A stretch of DNA of 64,000 nucleotides, from contig VGBW01000004.1 of NCBI GenBank assembly GCA_016870365.1, positions 56,949 to 120,948 on the forward strand, written 5' to 3'. A model generated the notes under the pieces. It did no database searches, had not been told where the DNA came from, and saw only the letters and a list, made by a program, of their open reading frames with translations. Each line of letters starts with the position of its first letter. Within the stretch, counting starts at the first letter, position 1. The position numbers were made by a program, and so were the translations under genes. Shown piece by piece: positions 17,153 to 26,826 of the stretch. This DNA is from Actinomycetota bacterium. Lineage in GTDB: Bacteria; Actinomycetota; Actinomycetes; Nanopelagicales; Nanopelagicaceae.

Positions 17153-19708
17153 ATGAAGAAGAAGTTGCTCCTACTAGATGGTCATTCAATGGCCTTTAGG
17201 GCTTTCTACGCCCTCCCGGTTGAAAACTTTGCAACCTCTACAGGGCAGCCCACAAATGCAATCTATGGCTTCGCCTCCATGCTAATTAACTTGATTAGAG
17301 ATGAACAGCCGACACATATCGCAACTGCATTTGATTTCTCAAGAAAGACCTTTAGGTCAGAGGTGTTTCCAGAATATAAGGCAAATAGGGCAGCAACTCC
17401 CGAGGAATTTCGCTCCCAAGTCTCTTACATCAATGAGTTATTAGATGCCTTTGCCATTCCACACTTTGTACTTGAGGGATATGAGGCAGATGATGTCATA
17501 GCCACTTTTGTTAAGCGATTTAGCGATGAAGCAGAGATTTGTATCTGCTCTGGAGATCGCGATTCCTTTCAATTAGTAAGCGATCGAGTAACCGTCCTCT
17601 ATCCTAAGAAAGGTGTAACCGAACTTGCCAGAATGACGCCAAGTGCCGTTTTAGAAAAGTATGGATTAACCCCTAAGCAATACCCAGACTTTGCCGCTCT
17701 TCGAGGGGATCCCAGTGATAACTTGCCATCGATTCCTGGGGTGGGCGAGAAGACTGCTACCAAGTGGATCCAAGAGTTTGGGTCCCTCTCAGAACTAATT
17801 TCCAGAGTAGATACTGTTGCAGGCAAAGCAGGCGAAGCCTTAAGAGCGGGGCTTCCTGCAGTAATTACCAATCGCGAATTGACTCAACTTAGAAGCGACT
17901 TGCCGATATCACCAGACTTGGCAGATCTTTCTTGGAGCGGGGTAGAGATTTCACAGGTAAATGACTTATTTGAAAAACTGGAAATCAAGGCTCTCAAAGC
18001 AAGGGTTAAACCTCTTGCCAAGGATTCGGAGGTGAGAGAAGCATCAGTGCCTAAAGTAAATGTTCGCCAGGTGAGCAAAACAGAATTTGAGAACGCGCTA
18101 AATGCCAGCAGGAATCTGGTCGGTCTTCTTCTTTCAGAAAACCTAGCAGCAATCTCTATAGAGCCAGGTGAGGTAGCGGTGGCCGATCTTGGCGATGTAA
18201 GTCAAGTCATTAATGGCTTCAAAAACTTCATCTTTCACGGAGCGAAGAGCTCTATTTCTGCGAAGGTGCTGAGCGAGGTGGCAGTGGATACTGAAGTTGC
18301 CGCCTATCTACTCAACGCTGGTTCGCGAGATATCGAACTAAAGGACCTTTTGCAAAAGTATCTAGGGCTTGAAAGTGATTCATCTCCAAGTGACCTCTTC
18401 TCTCAAGATTGGAATCCTAGTAGTGCTAGCTATCTGCAACAACTATGGAGATCTCTTTCAAAAGAGCTCGAGTCTCTGAACTGCCTTGAACTATATAAGC
18501 AGATAGAGATGCCGACTATGCAAATCTTGGCTGAAATGGAAACTACTGGAATTGCTATTGATAAGGCGGGGATGAAATCTTTGCTGGCCTTCTTTGAAAA
18601 AGAGGAGAGAGAGGCAACTTCGCATGCCTACAAGGCTGTCGGGCATGAATTCAATGCAGCCTCACCTAAGCAGCTGCAAGTAGTTTTGTTTGAAGAGCTA
18701 AAGCTTCCCAAAACAAAGAGGATAAAGAGTGGCTTTAGTACCGATGCCGAATCTTTGGAGTGGCTATTTTCCACAACGAAGCACCCAGTGCTGGCTTCAC
18801 TGCTAAGAATTAGAGAAGTTGGCAAGCTTAGAACTACCGTCGATGGTCTTCTTAATTCAACTAAGTCTGATAGCAGAATTCATACCACATTTCAGCAGAC
18901 TACGACCGCGACAGGTCGGCTCTCATCTACAGAACCTAATTTGCAGAATATTCCGATTAGAAGTGATGAGGGAAGAAGAATTAGAAATTGCTTCGTTGCA
19001 CAAGTTCCCTATGTTGATCTATTGACTGCCGATTACAGCCAGATTGAAATGCGCATCATGGCCCACTTATCAGATGATAAAGGCCTATTGGAAGCCTTTA
19101 GAACTGGGGAGGATCTGCACTCAACTGTTGGCGCGCAAGTATTTGATGTTCCAGTGTCAAAAGTAGATGCCGATATGCGAAGGCAGGTCAAAGCTATGTC
19201 CTACGGTCTTGCCTATGGATTATCTTCTTACGGACTGGCTCAACAATTAGATATCTCGCCAACTGATGCCAGTATTTTGATGAGTAAATACTTTGAAAGA
19301 TTCGGCGGCATTCAAGATTACCTAAAGGCCGTTGTAAAGATTGCTCGAGAAAAGGGCTATACCGAGACAATTCTTGGGAGACGACGTTATCTGCCTGATC
19401 TAAATCATGAAAATCGTGGAAGACGGGAGATGGCTGAGCGGATGGCCCTTAATGCACCTATTCAGGGCTCTGCCGCAGACATAATAAAAGTTGCAATGAT
19501 AAATGTCGATAAAGCCATCAGGAATGAGAATTTATCATCAAGGCTCTTACTTCAAGTTCATGATGAATTGATCTTTGAAATTGCCAAAGGCGAACATGAG
19601 GTGATGCAGGCTCTAGTGCGAGATCAGATGGGAAGGGCGTTTGAACTAAAAGCGCCCCTTGTAGTCAATATTGGCTTCGGAAAGAGTTGGAATTTAGCGG
19701 CACATTAG
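17153..19708 (+). CDS. polA: DNA polymerase I
   Basis: PolA fills gaps and removes RNA primers during replication and excision repair. The 851 residues give a 5'-nuclease domain (about 1-290, beginning LLLLDGHSMAFRAFYALPV), a degenerate 3'-5' exonuclease domain (about 300-460) and a complete family A polymerase: motif A DYSQIEMRIMAHL near residue 625, motif B RRQVKAMSYGLAYG near 683 and motif C LQVHDELIFE near 802. The exonuclease domain lacks the first acidic metal pair (GLLLSEN stands where D-x-E is expected) although DTEVAAYLLN remains, so proofreading is probably lost, as in other actinobacteria. ATG 17153 is preferred because the fold begins there; an upstream GTG at 17114 would add 13 residues. 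Confidence 0.97.
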   Translation: MKKKLLLLDGHSMAFRAFYALPVENFATSTGQPTNAIYGFASMLINLIRDEQPTHIATAFDFSRKTFRSEVFPEYKANRAATPEEFRSQVSYINELLDAFAIPHFVLEGYEADDVIATFVKRFSDEAEICICSGDRDSFQLVSDRVTVLYPKKGVTELARMTPSAVLEKYGLTPKQYPDFAALRGDPSDNLPSIPGVGEKTATKWIQEFGSLSELISRVDTVAGKAGEALRAGLPAVITNRELTQLRSDLPISPDLADLSWSGVEISQVNDLFEKLEIKALKARVKPLAKDSEVREASVPKVNVRQVSKTEFENALNASRNLVGLLLSENLAAISIEPGEVAVADLGDVSQVINGFKNFIFHGAKSSISAKVLSEVAVDTEVAAYLLNAGSRDIELKDLLQKYLGLESDSSPSDLFSQDWNPSSASYLQQLWRSLSKELESLNCLELYKQIEMPTMQILAEMETTGIAIDKAGMKSLLAFFEKEEREATSHAYKAVGHEFNAASPKQLQVVLFEELKLPKTKRIKSGFSTDAESLEWLFSTTKHPVLASLLRIREVGKLRTTVDGLLNSTKSDSRIHTTFQQTTTATGRLSSTEPNLQNIPIRSDEGRRIRNCFVAQVPYVDLLTADYSQIEMRIMAHLSDDKGLLEAFRTGEDLHSTVGAQVFDVPVSKVDADMRRQVKAMSYGLAYGLSSYGLAQQLDISPTDASILMSKYFERFGGIQDYLKAVVKIAREKGYTETILGRRRYLPDLNHENRGRREMAERMALNAPIQGSAADIIKVAMINVDKAIRNENLSSRLLLQVHDELIFEIAKGEHEVMQALVRDQMGRAFELKAPLVVNIGFGKSWNLAAH

Positions 19709-19715
19709 CCTCAAA

Positions 19716-19745
19716 TTGACCGATGAGCGCTAGTGAAAGTAGATT
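19716..19745 (+). promoter_or_regulatory. Candidate rpsA promoter
   Basis: TTGACC (19716-19721), an 18-bp spacer and TAGATT (19740-19745). Initiation near 19752 would give a leader of about 125 nt before the rpsA TTG. Confidence 0.5.
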
Positions 19746-19763
19746 TGCGCCTCTCGCTTAAGG

Positions 19764-19792
19764 TTCCTGTGCTCCCTCGCACGTAGTAGGAA
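19764..19792 (+). other. Hairpin in the rpsA 5' leader
   Basis: TTCCTGTGC (19764-19772) can pair with GCAC (19779-19782) and AGGAA (19788-19792), leaving a 6-nt loop and a 5-nt bulge. Flanking GCGC copies (19747-19750 and 19793-19796) could extend it. It lies in the predicted untranslated leader of the S1 gene, where autogenous control would act. Confidence 0.4.
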
Positions 19793-19877
19793 GCGCCCCT
19801 TATCTGGTAGATGGCCTACAAGAAAGTGGAGTCGGACTTTGCGCGTGCCCTACTAGATAAATTCCCCACGGAGTACC

Positions 19878-21224
19878 TTGTCAACTCAAATTTCAGTAAA
19901 CGATATTGGAAGTGCAGAAGATTTTCTAGCCGCAATTGAAGGCACAATAAAGATTTTTAATGACGGAGATCTAGTCTCTGGCGTCATTGTCCAGGTAGAT
20001 CGTGATGAAGTATTGCTGGACATTGGTTATAAGACTGAGGGCGTAATCCCAGCCAGGGAGCTCTCAATCCGCCATGAACTTGATCCAAGCGAATTGGTTA
20101 AGGTCGGAGATCGCGTTGAAGCACTGGTCTTGCAGAAGGAAGATAAGGAAGGTCGCTTGATCCTTTCCAAAAAGCGCGCGCAGTATGAAAAAGCCTGGAT
20201 CGATATCGAAGGCAAGAAAGAGCGCGACGAAGTTGTAACTGGAACGGTGATTGAAGTTGTTAAGGGAGGATTGATTGTCGATATAGGATTACGTGGTTTC
20301 CTTCCAGCATCCCTAGTTGAAATGCGGCGTGTTAGAGATCTCTCCCCATATATCGGAAAAGAAATTGAAGCACGCATCATTGAACTTGATAAGAATCGCA
20401 ACAACGTAGTTCTCTCTCGTAGAGCATTTTTGGAGCAGAGCCAATCTGAATCTCGTACTACCTTCCTCAATCAGCTGATTAAGGGACAGGTTCGCCAGGG
20501 CGTTATCTCATCGATTGTAAACTTCGGAGCTTTTGTTGACCTTGGTGGCGTTGATGGATTAGTCCATGTTTCAGAGCTTTCATGGAAACACATCGATCAT
20601 CCAGGTGAAGTTGTTGCAGTTGGAGATGAAGTAACTGTTGAAGTACTTGAAGTAGATTTTGAGCGCGAGAGAGTTTCACTTTCACTAAAGGCAACTCAGG
20701 AAGATCCTTGGCAGGCATTTGCCAGAACCCACACTATTGGACAAGTGGTGCGAGGCGAGGTTACAAAGCTAGTTCCATTCGGCGCCTTCATAAAGGTATT
20801 TGATGCAATTGAAGGCCTAGTCCACATCTCAGAGTTAGCCGAGCGCCATGTGGAAATTCCAGAGCAGGTAGTTCAAGTTGGAGATCAATTATTTGTAAAA
20901 ATCATCGATATCGATCTGGAGCGTCGCCGAATCTCACTTTCACTCAAGCAAGCTAATGAAGGCCAAGATGTTGCCGTTGAGGCATTTGATCCAACGCAAT
21001 ATGGAATGACAGCTCGCTATGATGAAAACGGAAACTTTATCTATCCTGAAGGCTTTGATACTGCGACACAGGAGTGGCAGCCAGGATATGAAACACAGCG
21101 ACAAGAATGGGAGCGTCAATACGCTGAAGCTCAAGCAAGATTCTTAGCTCACAAGAAGCAGAAGGCAGAGGCTCAAGCAGCCGATGCCGCAGCTGCTTCA
21201 GTTGCTACCCCTGAAGCCGAGTAA
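19878..21224 (+). CDS. rpsA: Small ribosomal subunit protein bS1
   Basis: Ribosomal protein S1 binds mRNA on the 30S subunit and helps initiation. This 448-residue form has four S1 (OB-fold) repeats, at about residues 30-100, 118-185, 203-275 and 288-360, instead of the six of E. coli; four is usual for actinobacteria. Repeat cores are visible as VDRDEVLLDIGYKTEGVIP, VVKGGLIVDIGLRGFLP, IVNFGAFVDLGGVDGLVHVS and LVPFGAFIKVFDAIEGLVHIS-like strings. An acidic, Gln/Ala-rich tail follows. The TTG start at 19878 has ACGGAGT just upstream (19868-19874). It has its own candidate promoter and leader and is followed by an intrinsic terminator. Confidence 0.97.
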   Translation: MSTQISVNDIGSAEDFLAAIEGTIKIFNDGDLVSGVIVQVDRDEVLLDIGYKTEGVIPARELSIRHELDPSELVKVGDRVEALVLQKEDKEGRLILSKKRAQYEKAWIDIEGKKERDEVVTGTVIEVVKGGLIVDIGLRGFLPASLVEMRRVRDLSPYIGKEIEARIIELDKNRNNVVLSRRAFLEQSQSESRTTFLNQLIKGQVRQGVISSIVNFGAFVDLGGVDGLVHVSELSWKHIDHPGEVVAVGDEVTVEVLEVDFERERVSLSLKATQEDPWQAFARTHTIGQVVRGEVTKLVPFGAFIKVFDAIEGLVHISELAERHVEIPEQVVQVGDQLFVKIIDIDLERRRISLSLKQANEGQDVAVEAFDPTQYGMTARYDENGNFIYPEGFDTATQEWQPGYETQRQEWERQYAEAQARFLAHKKQKAEAQAADAAAASVATPEAE

Positions 21225-21244
21225 CTCTGGCTCGTTTTAATTCT

Positions 21245-21279
21245 CTGGGTCTTGTTTAGCAGGGCCCAGTTTTGCTTTT
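21245..21279 (+). terminator. Rho-independent terminator after rpsA
   Basis: Stem CTGGGTC (21245-21251) pairs with GGCCCAG (21263-21269), 7 bp with one G-T pair and an 11-nt loop, followed at once by TTTTGCTTTT (21270-21279). It separates rpsA from coaE. Confidence 0.8.
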
Positions 21280-21284
21280 CTAGG

Positions 21285-21290
21285 TAGGCT
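21285..21290 (+). promoter_or_regulatory. Candidate -10 for leaderless coaE
   Basis: TAGGCT ends exactly 6 nt before the coaE GTG (21297), just downstream of the rpsA terminator. No Shine-Dalgarno is present. No -35 is evident, because the terminator stem occupies that position. Confidence 0.35.
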
Positions 21291-21296
21291 GAAGCA

Positions 21297-21902
21297 GTGT
21301 TAAGAGTTGCGCTAACTGGTGGTATCGGATCAGGTAAAAGCCTGGTGGGTGAAATCCTAGAGGAGCTTGGCGCTCTGGTTATTGATTCTGATCAATTAGC
21401 CCGCGAAGTAATTGAGCGGGGAAGCCCAGGATATGAAGAAGTAGTGGCTACTTTTGGTGACTCGATTCTAAGCTATGGTCAAATAGATCGGGCGAAGTTA
21501 GCATCAGTTGTCTTCAATGAAATAGAGCTACGCAAGAAATTGGAATCAATTATTCATCCATTAGTTCGTGAAGCTTCAGAGAAGATGGCTAGAAACCTTC
21601 CAAGTGGGTCAATTCTAGTCAATCAGATTCCATTACTTGTTGAAAGTGATGGAGCAAAGAAATTTGATTATGTAGTAACGGTTTCAGCCAGTGAGGATGT
21701 AAGGCGTGAACGGCTGCGCCAACGTGGCTTGAAGGATTATGAAATTGCTCAACGCATGTCAGCTCAGACAAGTGATTTAGAGCGGGAGAAGATCGCTGAC
21801 TACGTTATTAGAAATGATGGAAGTATTGATCAGCTAACCAGGGCGGTGGAGGAGTTAATGAAGCGAGAGCTCTTGCCGAGGGCACAGAGGCAAAGTCCCT
21901 AA
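21297..21902 (+). CDS. coaE: Dephospho-CoA kinase
   Basis: CoaE phosphorylates the 3'-OH of dephospho-CoA with ATP, the last step of coenzyme A synthesis. The 201-residue P-loop kinase has LTGGIGSGKS at residues 6-15, the DSDQLARE motif that holds the catalytic Asp near residue 32, and the lid/LID-arginine region RRERLRQRGL. Some actinobacterial CoaE proteins carry a C-terminal GrpB-like (UPF0157) fusion; this one does not. GTG 21297 is the only sensible start. It leads the uvrB-uvrA-uvrC-rapZ-yvcK-whiA run, with uvrB starting 3 nt after its stop. Confidence 0.95.
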   Translation: MLRVALTGGIGSGKSLVGEILEELGALVIDSDQLAREVIERGSPGYEEVVATFGDSILSYGQIDRAKLASVVFNEIELRKKLESIIHPLVREASEKMARNLPSGSILVNQIPLLVESDGAKKFDYVVTVSASEDVRRERLRQRGLKDYEIAQRMSAQTSDLEREKIADYVIRNDGSIDQLTRAVEELMKRELLPRAQRQSP

Positions 21903-21905
21903 CTC

Positions 21906-23987
21906 ATGGCTCGAGCAATAACCTCAACACCTAGAGCTGATAAAGCCTTTGAAGTAATCAGTGATTTTAAGCCAGCGGGTGATCAACCAGACGCCATTGC
22001 AGAGCTCACTCGTAGGATAAATAGCGGTGAAACTGATGTTGTGCTTCTAGGGGCTACTGGAACTGGAAAATCTGCAACTACTGCCTGGCTCATTGAGGCA
22101 TTACAGCGCCCAACTCTAGTTCTTGCGCCAAATAAGACTCTTGCTGCCCAACTTGCAAATGAGTTCAGAGAATTGATGCCTAATAACGCTGTTGAATACT
22201 TTGTCTCTTATTACGATTACTACCAGCCTGAGGCATATGTTCCCCAGACCGATACCTTTATTGAAAAAGACTCTTCAGTTAACTCTGAGGTAGAGCGGCT
22301 TCGATATTCGGCTACCTACTCACTTCTAACTAGGCGTGATGTGATCGTGGTCGCCACAGTCTCTTGCATTTATGGCCTGGGCACCCCTCAAGAATACATA
22401 GATCGAATGATCACTTTATCTGTTGGAGATAGCATCGATAGAAATGTACTGCTCAGGCGTTTTGTAGATGTTCAATACAAACGCAACGATATGGCATTTG
22501 ATAGGGGAACTTTTAGAGTTCGCGGCGACACTGTTGAAATCATTCCTGTCTATGAAGAGTTAGCGATTCGAATCGAATTCTTTGGAGATGAAATTGAGCG
22601 GCTGACCACGCTTCACCCATTGACTGGTGAGATTGTTAGTGATGTTAAAGCAGTATTCATTTTCCCTGCTACTCACTACTCAGCAGGGCCTGAGACTATG
22701 AAGCGTGCTATTGCCAATATCGGGGCAGAGCTAGATATTCGCCTTAAGGAACTGGAGCGGGCAAATAAACTCCTTGAGGCCCAGCGCCTTAGGATGCGAA
22801 CCTCATTTGATATTGAAATGATGCTTCAGCTTGGGTTCTGTTCTGGAATCGAGAATTACTCTCGACATATAGATTTTAGAGAACCTGGATCTGCTCCTAA
22901 CTGCTTACTAGATTACTTTCCAGAGGATTTCCTATGCGTAATCGATGAATCCCACATCACCGTTCCACAAATTGGGGCGATGTATGAAGGTGATGCTTCA
23001 AGAAAGAGAACTCTGGTGGAGCATGGTTTTCGACTGCCTAGCGCGCTTGATAATCGCCCATTAAAGTTTGCAGAATTCCTGGAGCGAACTCCACAGAAGG
23101 TCTATCTCTCAGCCACCCCTGGACCTTATGAGATGGATAGAACCGGGGGAATCTTTGTCGAGCAGGTTATTAGACCGACTGGCCTTGTTGATCCAAGGAT
23201 TGTTCTGAAGCCAATTAAGAACCAGATAGATGACTTGATGTCCGAAATCCGGCTAAGGTCTGAGAATAGCGAGCGGGTGTTAGTAACAACTTTAACTAAG
23301 AAGATGGCTGAGGATCTAACAGATTTCTTCACCGATGCCGGAATAAGGGTTAGATATCTTCACTCTGAAGTAGACACCTTGAGGCGCGTTGAACTTCTCC
23401 GAGAATTAAGGATGGGCGAATACGATGTTTTGATTGGAATCAACTTGCTCCGTGAGGGCTTAGATCTTCCAGAAGTTTCACTGGTTGCAATCTTAGATGC
23501 TGATAAAGAAGGGTTCTTGCGCTCAACTGGTTCACTAATTCAAACTATTGGACGAGCTGCTAGAAATGTTTCAGGTGAGGTTCATATGTATGCCGACAAG
23601 ATCACTGCTTCAATGAGTCGGGCTATTGATGAAACCAATCGCAGGAGAGCAAAGCAGGTGGCTTACAACCAGGCAGCAGGACTTGATCCTCAACCTTTGC
23701 GAAAGAAGATTGCAGATATCACTGATTTAATTGCCGAGGAAAGTGAGGATACTAATGCTCTTCTTGTTGGAAACAATAGGCGTGGAATGAGCCAAACCCC
23801 AGTTGGCATACATGCCAAATCGCTCGTAGCCTTACCTCTTGCCGAGTTACTTGGGCTAATTGATTCCTTAACAGAACAGATGAGGAACGCTGCATCTGAG
23901 CTGCAATTCGAACTAGCAGCACGCCTACGAGATGAGATTAAGGAGCTAAAGAGGGAGTTAAGAGCGATGCAGGAAGGAGGTATGTGA
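21906..23987 (+). CDS. uvrB: UvrABC system protein B
   Basis: UvrB is the damage-verifying helicase-like subunit of nucleotide excision repair; it receives damaged DNA from UvrA and recruits UvrC. At 693 residues it is full length. Motifs are Walker [12 protein letters not shown] near residue 50, [14 protein letters not shown], the beta-hairpin [17 protein letters not shown] that inserts between DNA strands, the Walker B/DEXX-like VIDESH, helicase motif VI GRAARN near residue 550, and a C-terminal UVR domain (about 650-690) for UvrC contact. ATG 21906 is 3 nt after the coaE stop. uvrA follows with a GTGA overlap. Confidence 0.98.
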   Translation: MARAITSTPRADKAFEVISDFKPAGDQPDAIAELTRRINSGETDVVLLGATGTGKSATTAWLIEALQRPTLVLAPNKTLAAQLANEFRELMPNNAVEYFVSYYDYYQPEAYVPQTDTFIEKDSSVNSEVERLRYSATYSLLTRRDVIVVATVSCIYGLGTPQEYIDRMITLSVGDSIDRNVLLRRFVDVQYKRNDMAFDRGTFRVRGDTVEIIPVYEELAIRIEFFGDEIERLTTLHPLTGEIVSDVKAVFIFPATHYSAGPETMKRAIANIGAELDIRLKELERANKLLEAQRLRMRTSFDIEMMLQLGFCSGIENYSRHIDFREPGSAPNCLLDYFPEDFLCVIDESHITVPQIGAMYEGDASRKRTLVEHGFRLPSALDNRPLKFAEFLERTPQKVYLSATPGPYEMDRTGGIFVEQVIRPTGLVDPRIVLKPIKNQIDDLMSEIRLRSENSERVLVTTLTKKMAEDLTDFFTDAGIRVRYLHSEVDTLRRVELLRELRMGEYDVLIGINLLREGLDLPEVSLVAILDADKEGFLRSTGSLIQTIGRAARNVSGEVHMYADKITASMSRAIDETNRRRAKQVAYNQAAGLDPQPLRKKIADITDLIAEESEDTNALLVGNNRRGMSQTPVGIHAKSLVALPLAELLGLIDSLTEQMRNAASELQFELAARLRDEIKELKRELRAMQEGGM

Positions 23988-26824
23988 TTAGCGCTGATCG
24001 TCTAATTATTCGTGGAGCAAGAGAACACAACCTAAAAAACGTCTCACTGGATCTTCCAAGAAATGCCATGATTGTCTTTACAGGCCTATCAGGCTCTGGA
24101 AAATCATCACTTGCCTTTGACACCATTTTCGCTGAAGGCCAGAGGCGATATGTGGAGTCTCTATCTGCCTATGCCCGTCAATTCCTAGGGCAGATGGATA
24201 AACCAGATGTGGACTTTATCGAAGGGCTATCACCTGCTGTCTCGATCGATCAAAAATCTACTAATCGAAACCCACGATCAACAGTTGGAACTATTACCGA
24301 AGTCTATGACTACCTCCGCCTGCTCTTTGCTCGTGCGGGAAAGCCGCATTGCCCAAAGTGCGGCAAAGGGATTGCCAAGCAAACTCCACAAAACATTGTC
24401 GATCAGATATTGGAACTTCCCGCTGAGACCAAGTTTCAGGTGTTGGCTCCGGTGATTAGAGCTCGAAAGGGAGAATTTGTTGACCTCTTTAAAGACTTTA
24501 CTGTTCAGGGATATTCCAGAGTAAGAGTTGATGGCACCACGGTGGCTCTCACCGATGTTCCCAAGCTAAAGAAACAAGAAAAACACACGATTGAAGTGGT
24601 AATTGACCGCCTTACGGCAAATCCTGAAGGTAAGCAGCGGCTCACTGATTCCATTGAAACTGCGCTAAAACTAGCAAATGGTCTGGTAGTTCTCGACTTT
24701 GTAGATGCCAAGGGACCAGAAAAGGAGCGCACCTATAGCGAGCTGCTTGCCTGCCATGATTGTGGCCTCTCTTTTCAAGAGATGGAACCAAGGTCTTTTT
24801 CTTTTAATTCACCATTTGGGGCCTGTGCTGAGTGCACTGGAATTGGCTCAAAACTTGAAGTTGATGAAGAGCTAGTAATTCCAGATGATTCAATATCAAT
24901 AGATGATGGTGCTATTGCTCCTTGGTCAGGTGGACAATCCTCCGATTACTTTATCAATCTGCTTGAGGCCTTATCTTCTGATGTGAAGTTCTCCCTCAAT
25001 ACCCCTTGGAGCAAGCTCTCGGTTAGAGCAAGAGATGCCATATTGAATGGCTATGAATATGAAGTGCACGTTAGATATAAGAATCGCTATGGCAGGGTTC
25101 GCAGCTACTCCACTGGCTTTGAAGGGGTAATCCCTTTTGTCCAACGTCGCCATTCAGAGACTGATAGTGATTACAGCCGGGAAAAATATGAAGCTTATAT
25201 GCGTCAGATTCCATGTCCTGCTTGCATGGGAGCTCGTCTCAAACCTGAAGTTCTATCCGTTACAGTAGGAAACAGGAACATCGCTGCAGTTTGTGAGTTA
25301 TCAATAGAGGATTGCGCGAAGTTCTTGAGGGGTCTGAAGCTTGCCTCGCGCGAGGCAAAGATTGCCGAGAGAGTGTTGAAAGAGGTTAACGCCCGTCTTG
25401 GCTTCCTACTTGATGTGGGACTTGAGTACTTAACTCTTGCAAGGCCAGCTGCAACACTTTCTGGAGGTGAAGCACAGAGAATTCGCCTTGCTACCCAGAT
25501 TGGCTCAGGCCTAGTAGGCGTCCTTTATGTTCTAGATGAACCGAGCATTGGGCTTCATCAAAGAGATAACAAACGCTTGATTGGAACCCTTACCCACCTA
25601 CGAGACCTGGGAAATACGCTAATTGTAGTTGAGCACGATGAAGAGACGATCAGAACTGCTGATTGGATAGTTGATATTGGACCAGGGGCTGGGGAGCATG
25701 GCGGAGAGATAGTGGTGTCAGGCGACTATCAAGCTCTCATTGATTCAAAGAAGTCGATCACCGGCGCCTACATTTCTGGCCGAACAAAAATTAGAATTCC
25801 CAAGAAGCGACGCGCCATTAATCCTAATAGAGTCTTATCAATAAAGGAAGCCAAGGAAAATAACCTAAAGAGCGTCGATGTTGCGATCCCTTTAGGAGCC
25901 TTTGTAGCGATTACTGGAGTTAGTGGATCTGGAAAATCCACCTTAGTAAACGATATTCTCTACTCAGTTCTTGCGAATAAATTGAATGGCGCTCGCATTG
26001 TCCCAGGCCGACATCGAAGTCTTACTGGCATTGATCAGCTAGATAAAGTTGTCCATGTAGATCAATCACCGATAGGTAGGACCCCTCGCTCCAACCCTGC
26101 CACATACACCGGAGTCTTTGACAAGATTCGAGCACTATTTTCAGAAACGAGCGAGGCTAAAGTCCGTGGATATCAACAAGGCCGCTTCTCATTTAATGTA
26201 AAAGGTGGCAGATGTGAGAATTGCTCTGGTGATGGAACAATCACAATCGAGATGAACTTCTTGCCAGATGTCTATGTGCCTTGTGAAGTCTGTCATGGCG
26301 CTAGATATAACCGTGAGACTTTGGAAGTTCATTACAAGGGCAAAACGATTGCTGAAGTTCTAGATATGTCAGTAGAGAAAGCCCAAGATTTTTTCGAATC
26401 AATTCCAGCCATTTATAGATATCTAAAAACGCTCTGTGATGTGGGACTGGGGTATGTGCGCCTTGGTCAACCAGCCCCCACTCTCTCCGGAGGCGAGGCT
26501 CAGAGAGTAAAGCTTGCCACAGAGCTTCAACGCAGATCCACTGGTCGCACGATCTATGTTCTTGATGAACCAACAACGGGGTTGCACTTTGAGGATGTCC
26601 GAAAGCTTCTGGCCGTGCTCCAAAGATTGGTCGACACCGGAAATACTGTGGTAGTAATTGAACACAATATGGATGTTGTTAAATGCGCTGATTGGGTTAT
26701 TGATCTAGGACCTGAGGGAGGGTCTGGGGGAGGCAGAATTGTTGCCGAAGGGACTCCTGAAGCGATTGCAAGAGTTCCCGCCAGTTACACCGGAGAGTTC
26801 CTACGTGAAACGCTAAAGAAGTAG
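23984..26824 (+). CDS. uvrA: UvrABC system protein A
   Basis: UvrA is the dimeric ABC-type ATPase that scans DNA for lesions and loads UvrB. It has 946 residues and two ABC modules: Walker [14 protein letters not shown] near residue 33 and [13 protein letters not shown] near 645, with signatures [15 protein letters not shown] and [15 protein letters not shown]. Zinc ligands are present in all expected places: CPKCG, CHDCG and CAECTGIG in the first half, and CENCSGDG with CEVCHG near 743-770 in the second. GTG 23984 overlaps the uvrB stop (GTGA) and is preceded by GGAGG at 23976-23980. Confidence 0.98.
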   Translation: MISADRLIIRGAREHNLKNVSLDLPRNAMIVFTGLSGSGKSSLAFDTIFAEGQRRYVESLSAYARQFLGQMDKPDVDFIEGLSPAVSIDQKSTNRNPRSTVGTITEVYDYLRLLFARAGKPHCPKCGKGIAKQTPQNIVDQILELPAETKFQVLAPVIRARKGEFVDLFKDFTVQGYSRVRVDGTTVALTDVPKLKKQEKHTIEVVIDRLTANPEGKQRLTDSIETALKLANGLVVLDFVDAKGPEKERTYSELLACHDCGLSFQEMEPRSFSFNSPFGACAECTGIGSKLEVDEELVIPDDSISIDDGAIAPWSGGQSSDYFINLLEALSSDVKFSLNTPWSKLSVRARDAILNGYEYEVHVRYKNRYGRVRSYSTGFEGVIPFVQRRHSETDSDYSREKYEAYMRQIPCPACMGARLKPEVLSVTVGNRNIAAVCELSIEDCAKFLRGLKLASREAKIAERVLKEVNARLGFLLDVGLEYLTLARPAATLSGGEAQRIRLATQIGSGLVGVLYVLDEPSIGLHQRDNKRLIGTLTHLRDLGNTLIVVEHDEETIRTADWIVDIGPGAGEHGGEIVVSGDYQALIDSKKSITGAYISGRTKIRIPKKRRAINPNRVLSIKEAKENNLKSVDVAIPLGAFVAITGVSGSGKSTLVNDILYSVLANKLNGARIVPGRHRSLTGIDQLDKVVHVDQSPIGRTPRSNPATYTGVFDKIRALFSETSEAKVRGYQQGRFSFNVKGGRCENCSGDGTITIEMNFLPDVYVPCEVCHGARYNRETLEVHYKGKTIAEVLDMSVEKAQDFFESIPAIYRYLKTLCDVGLGYVRLGQPAPTLSGGEAQRVKLATELQRRSTGRTIYVLDEPTTGLHFEDVRKLLAVLQRLVDTGNTVVVIEHNMDVVKCADWVIDLGPEGGSGGGRIVAEGTPEAIARVPASYTGEFLRETLKK

Positions 26825-26826
26825 TT

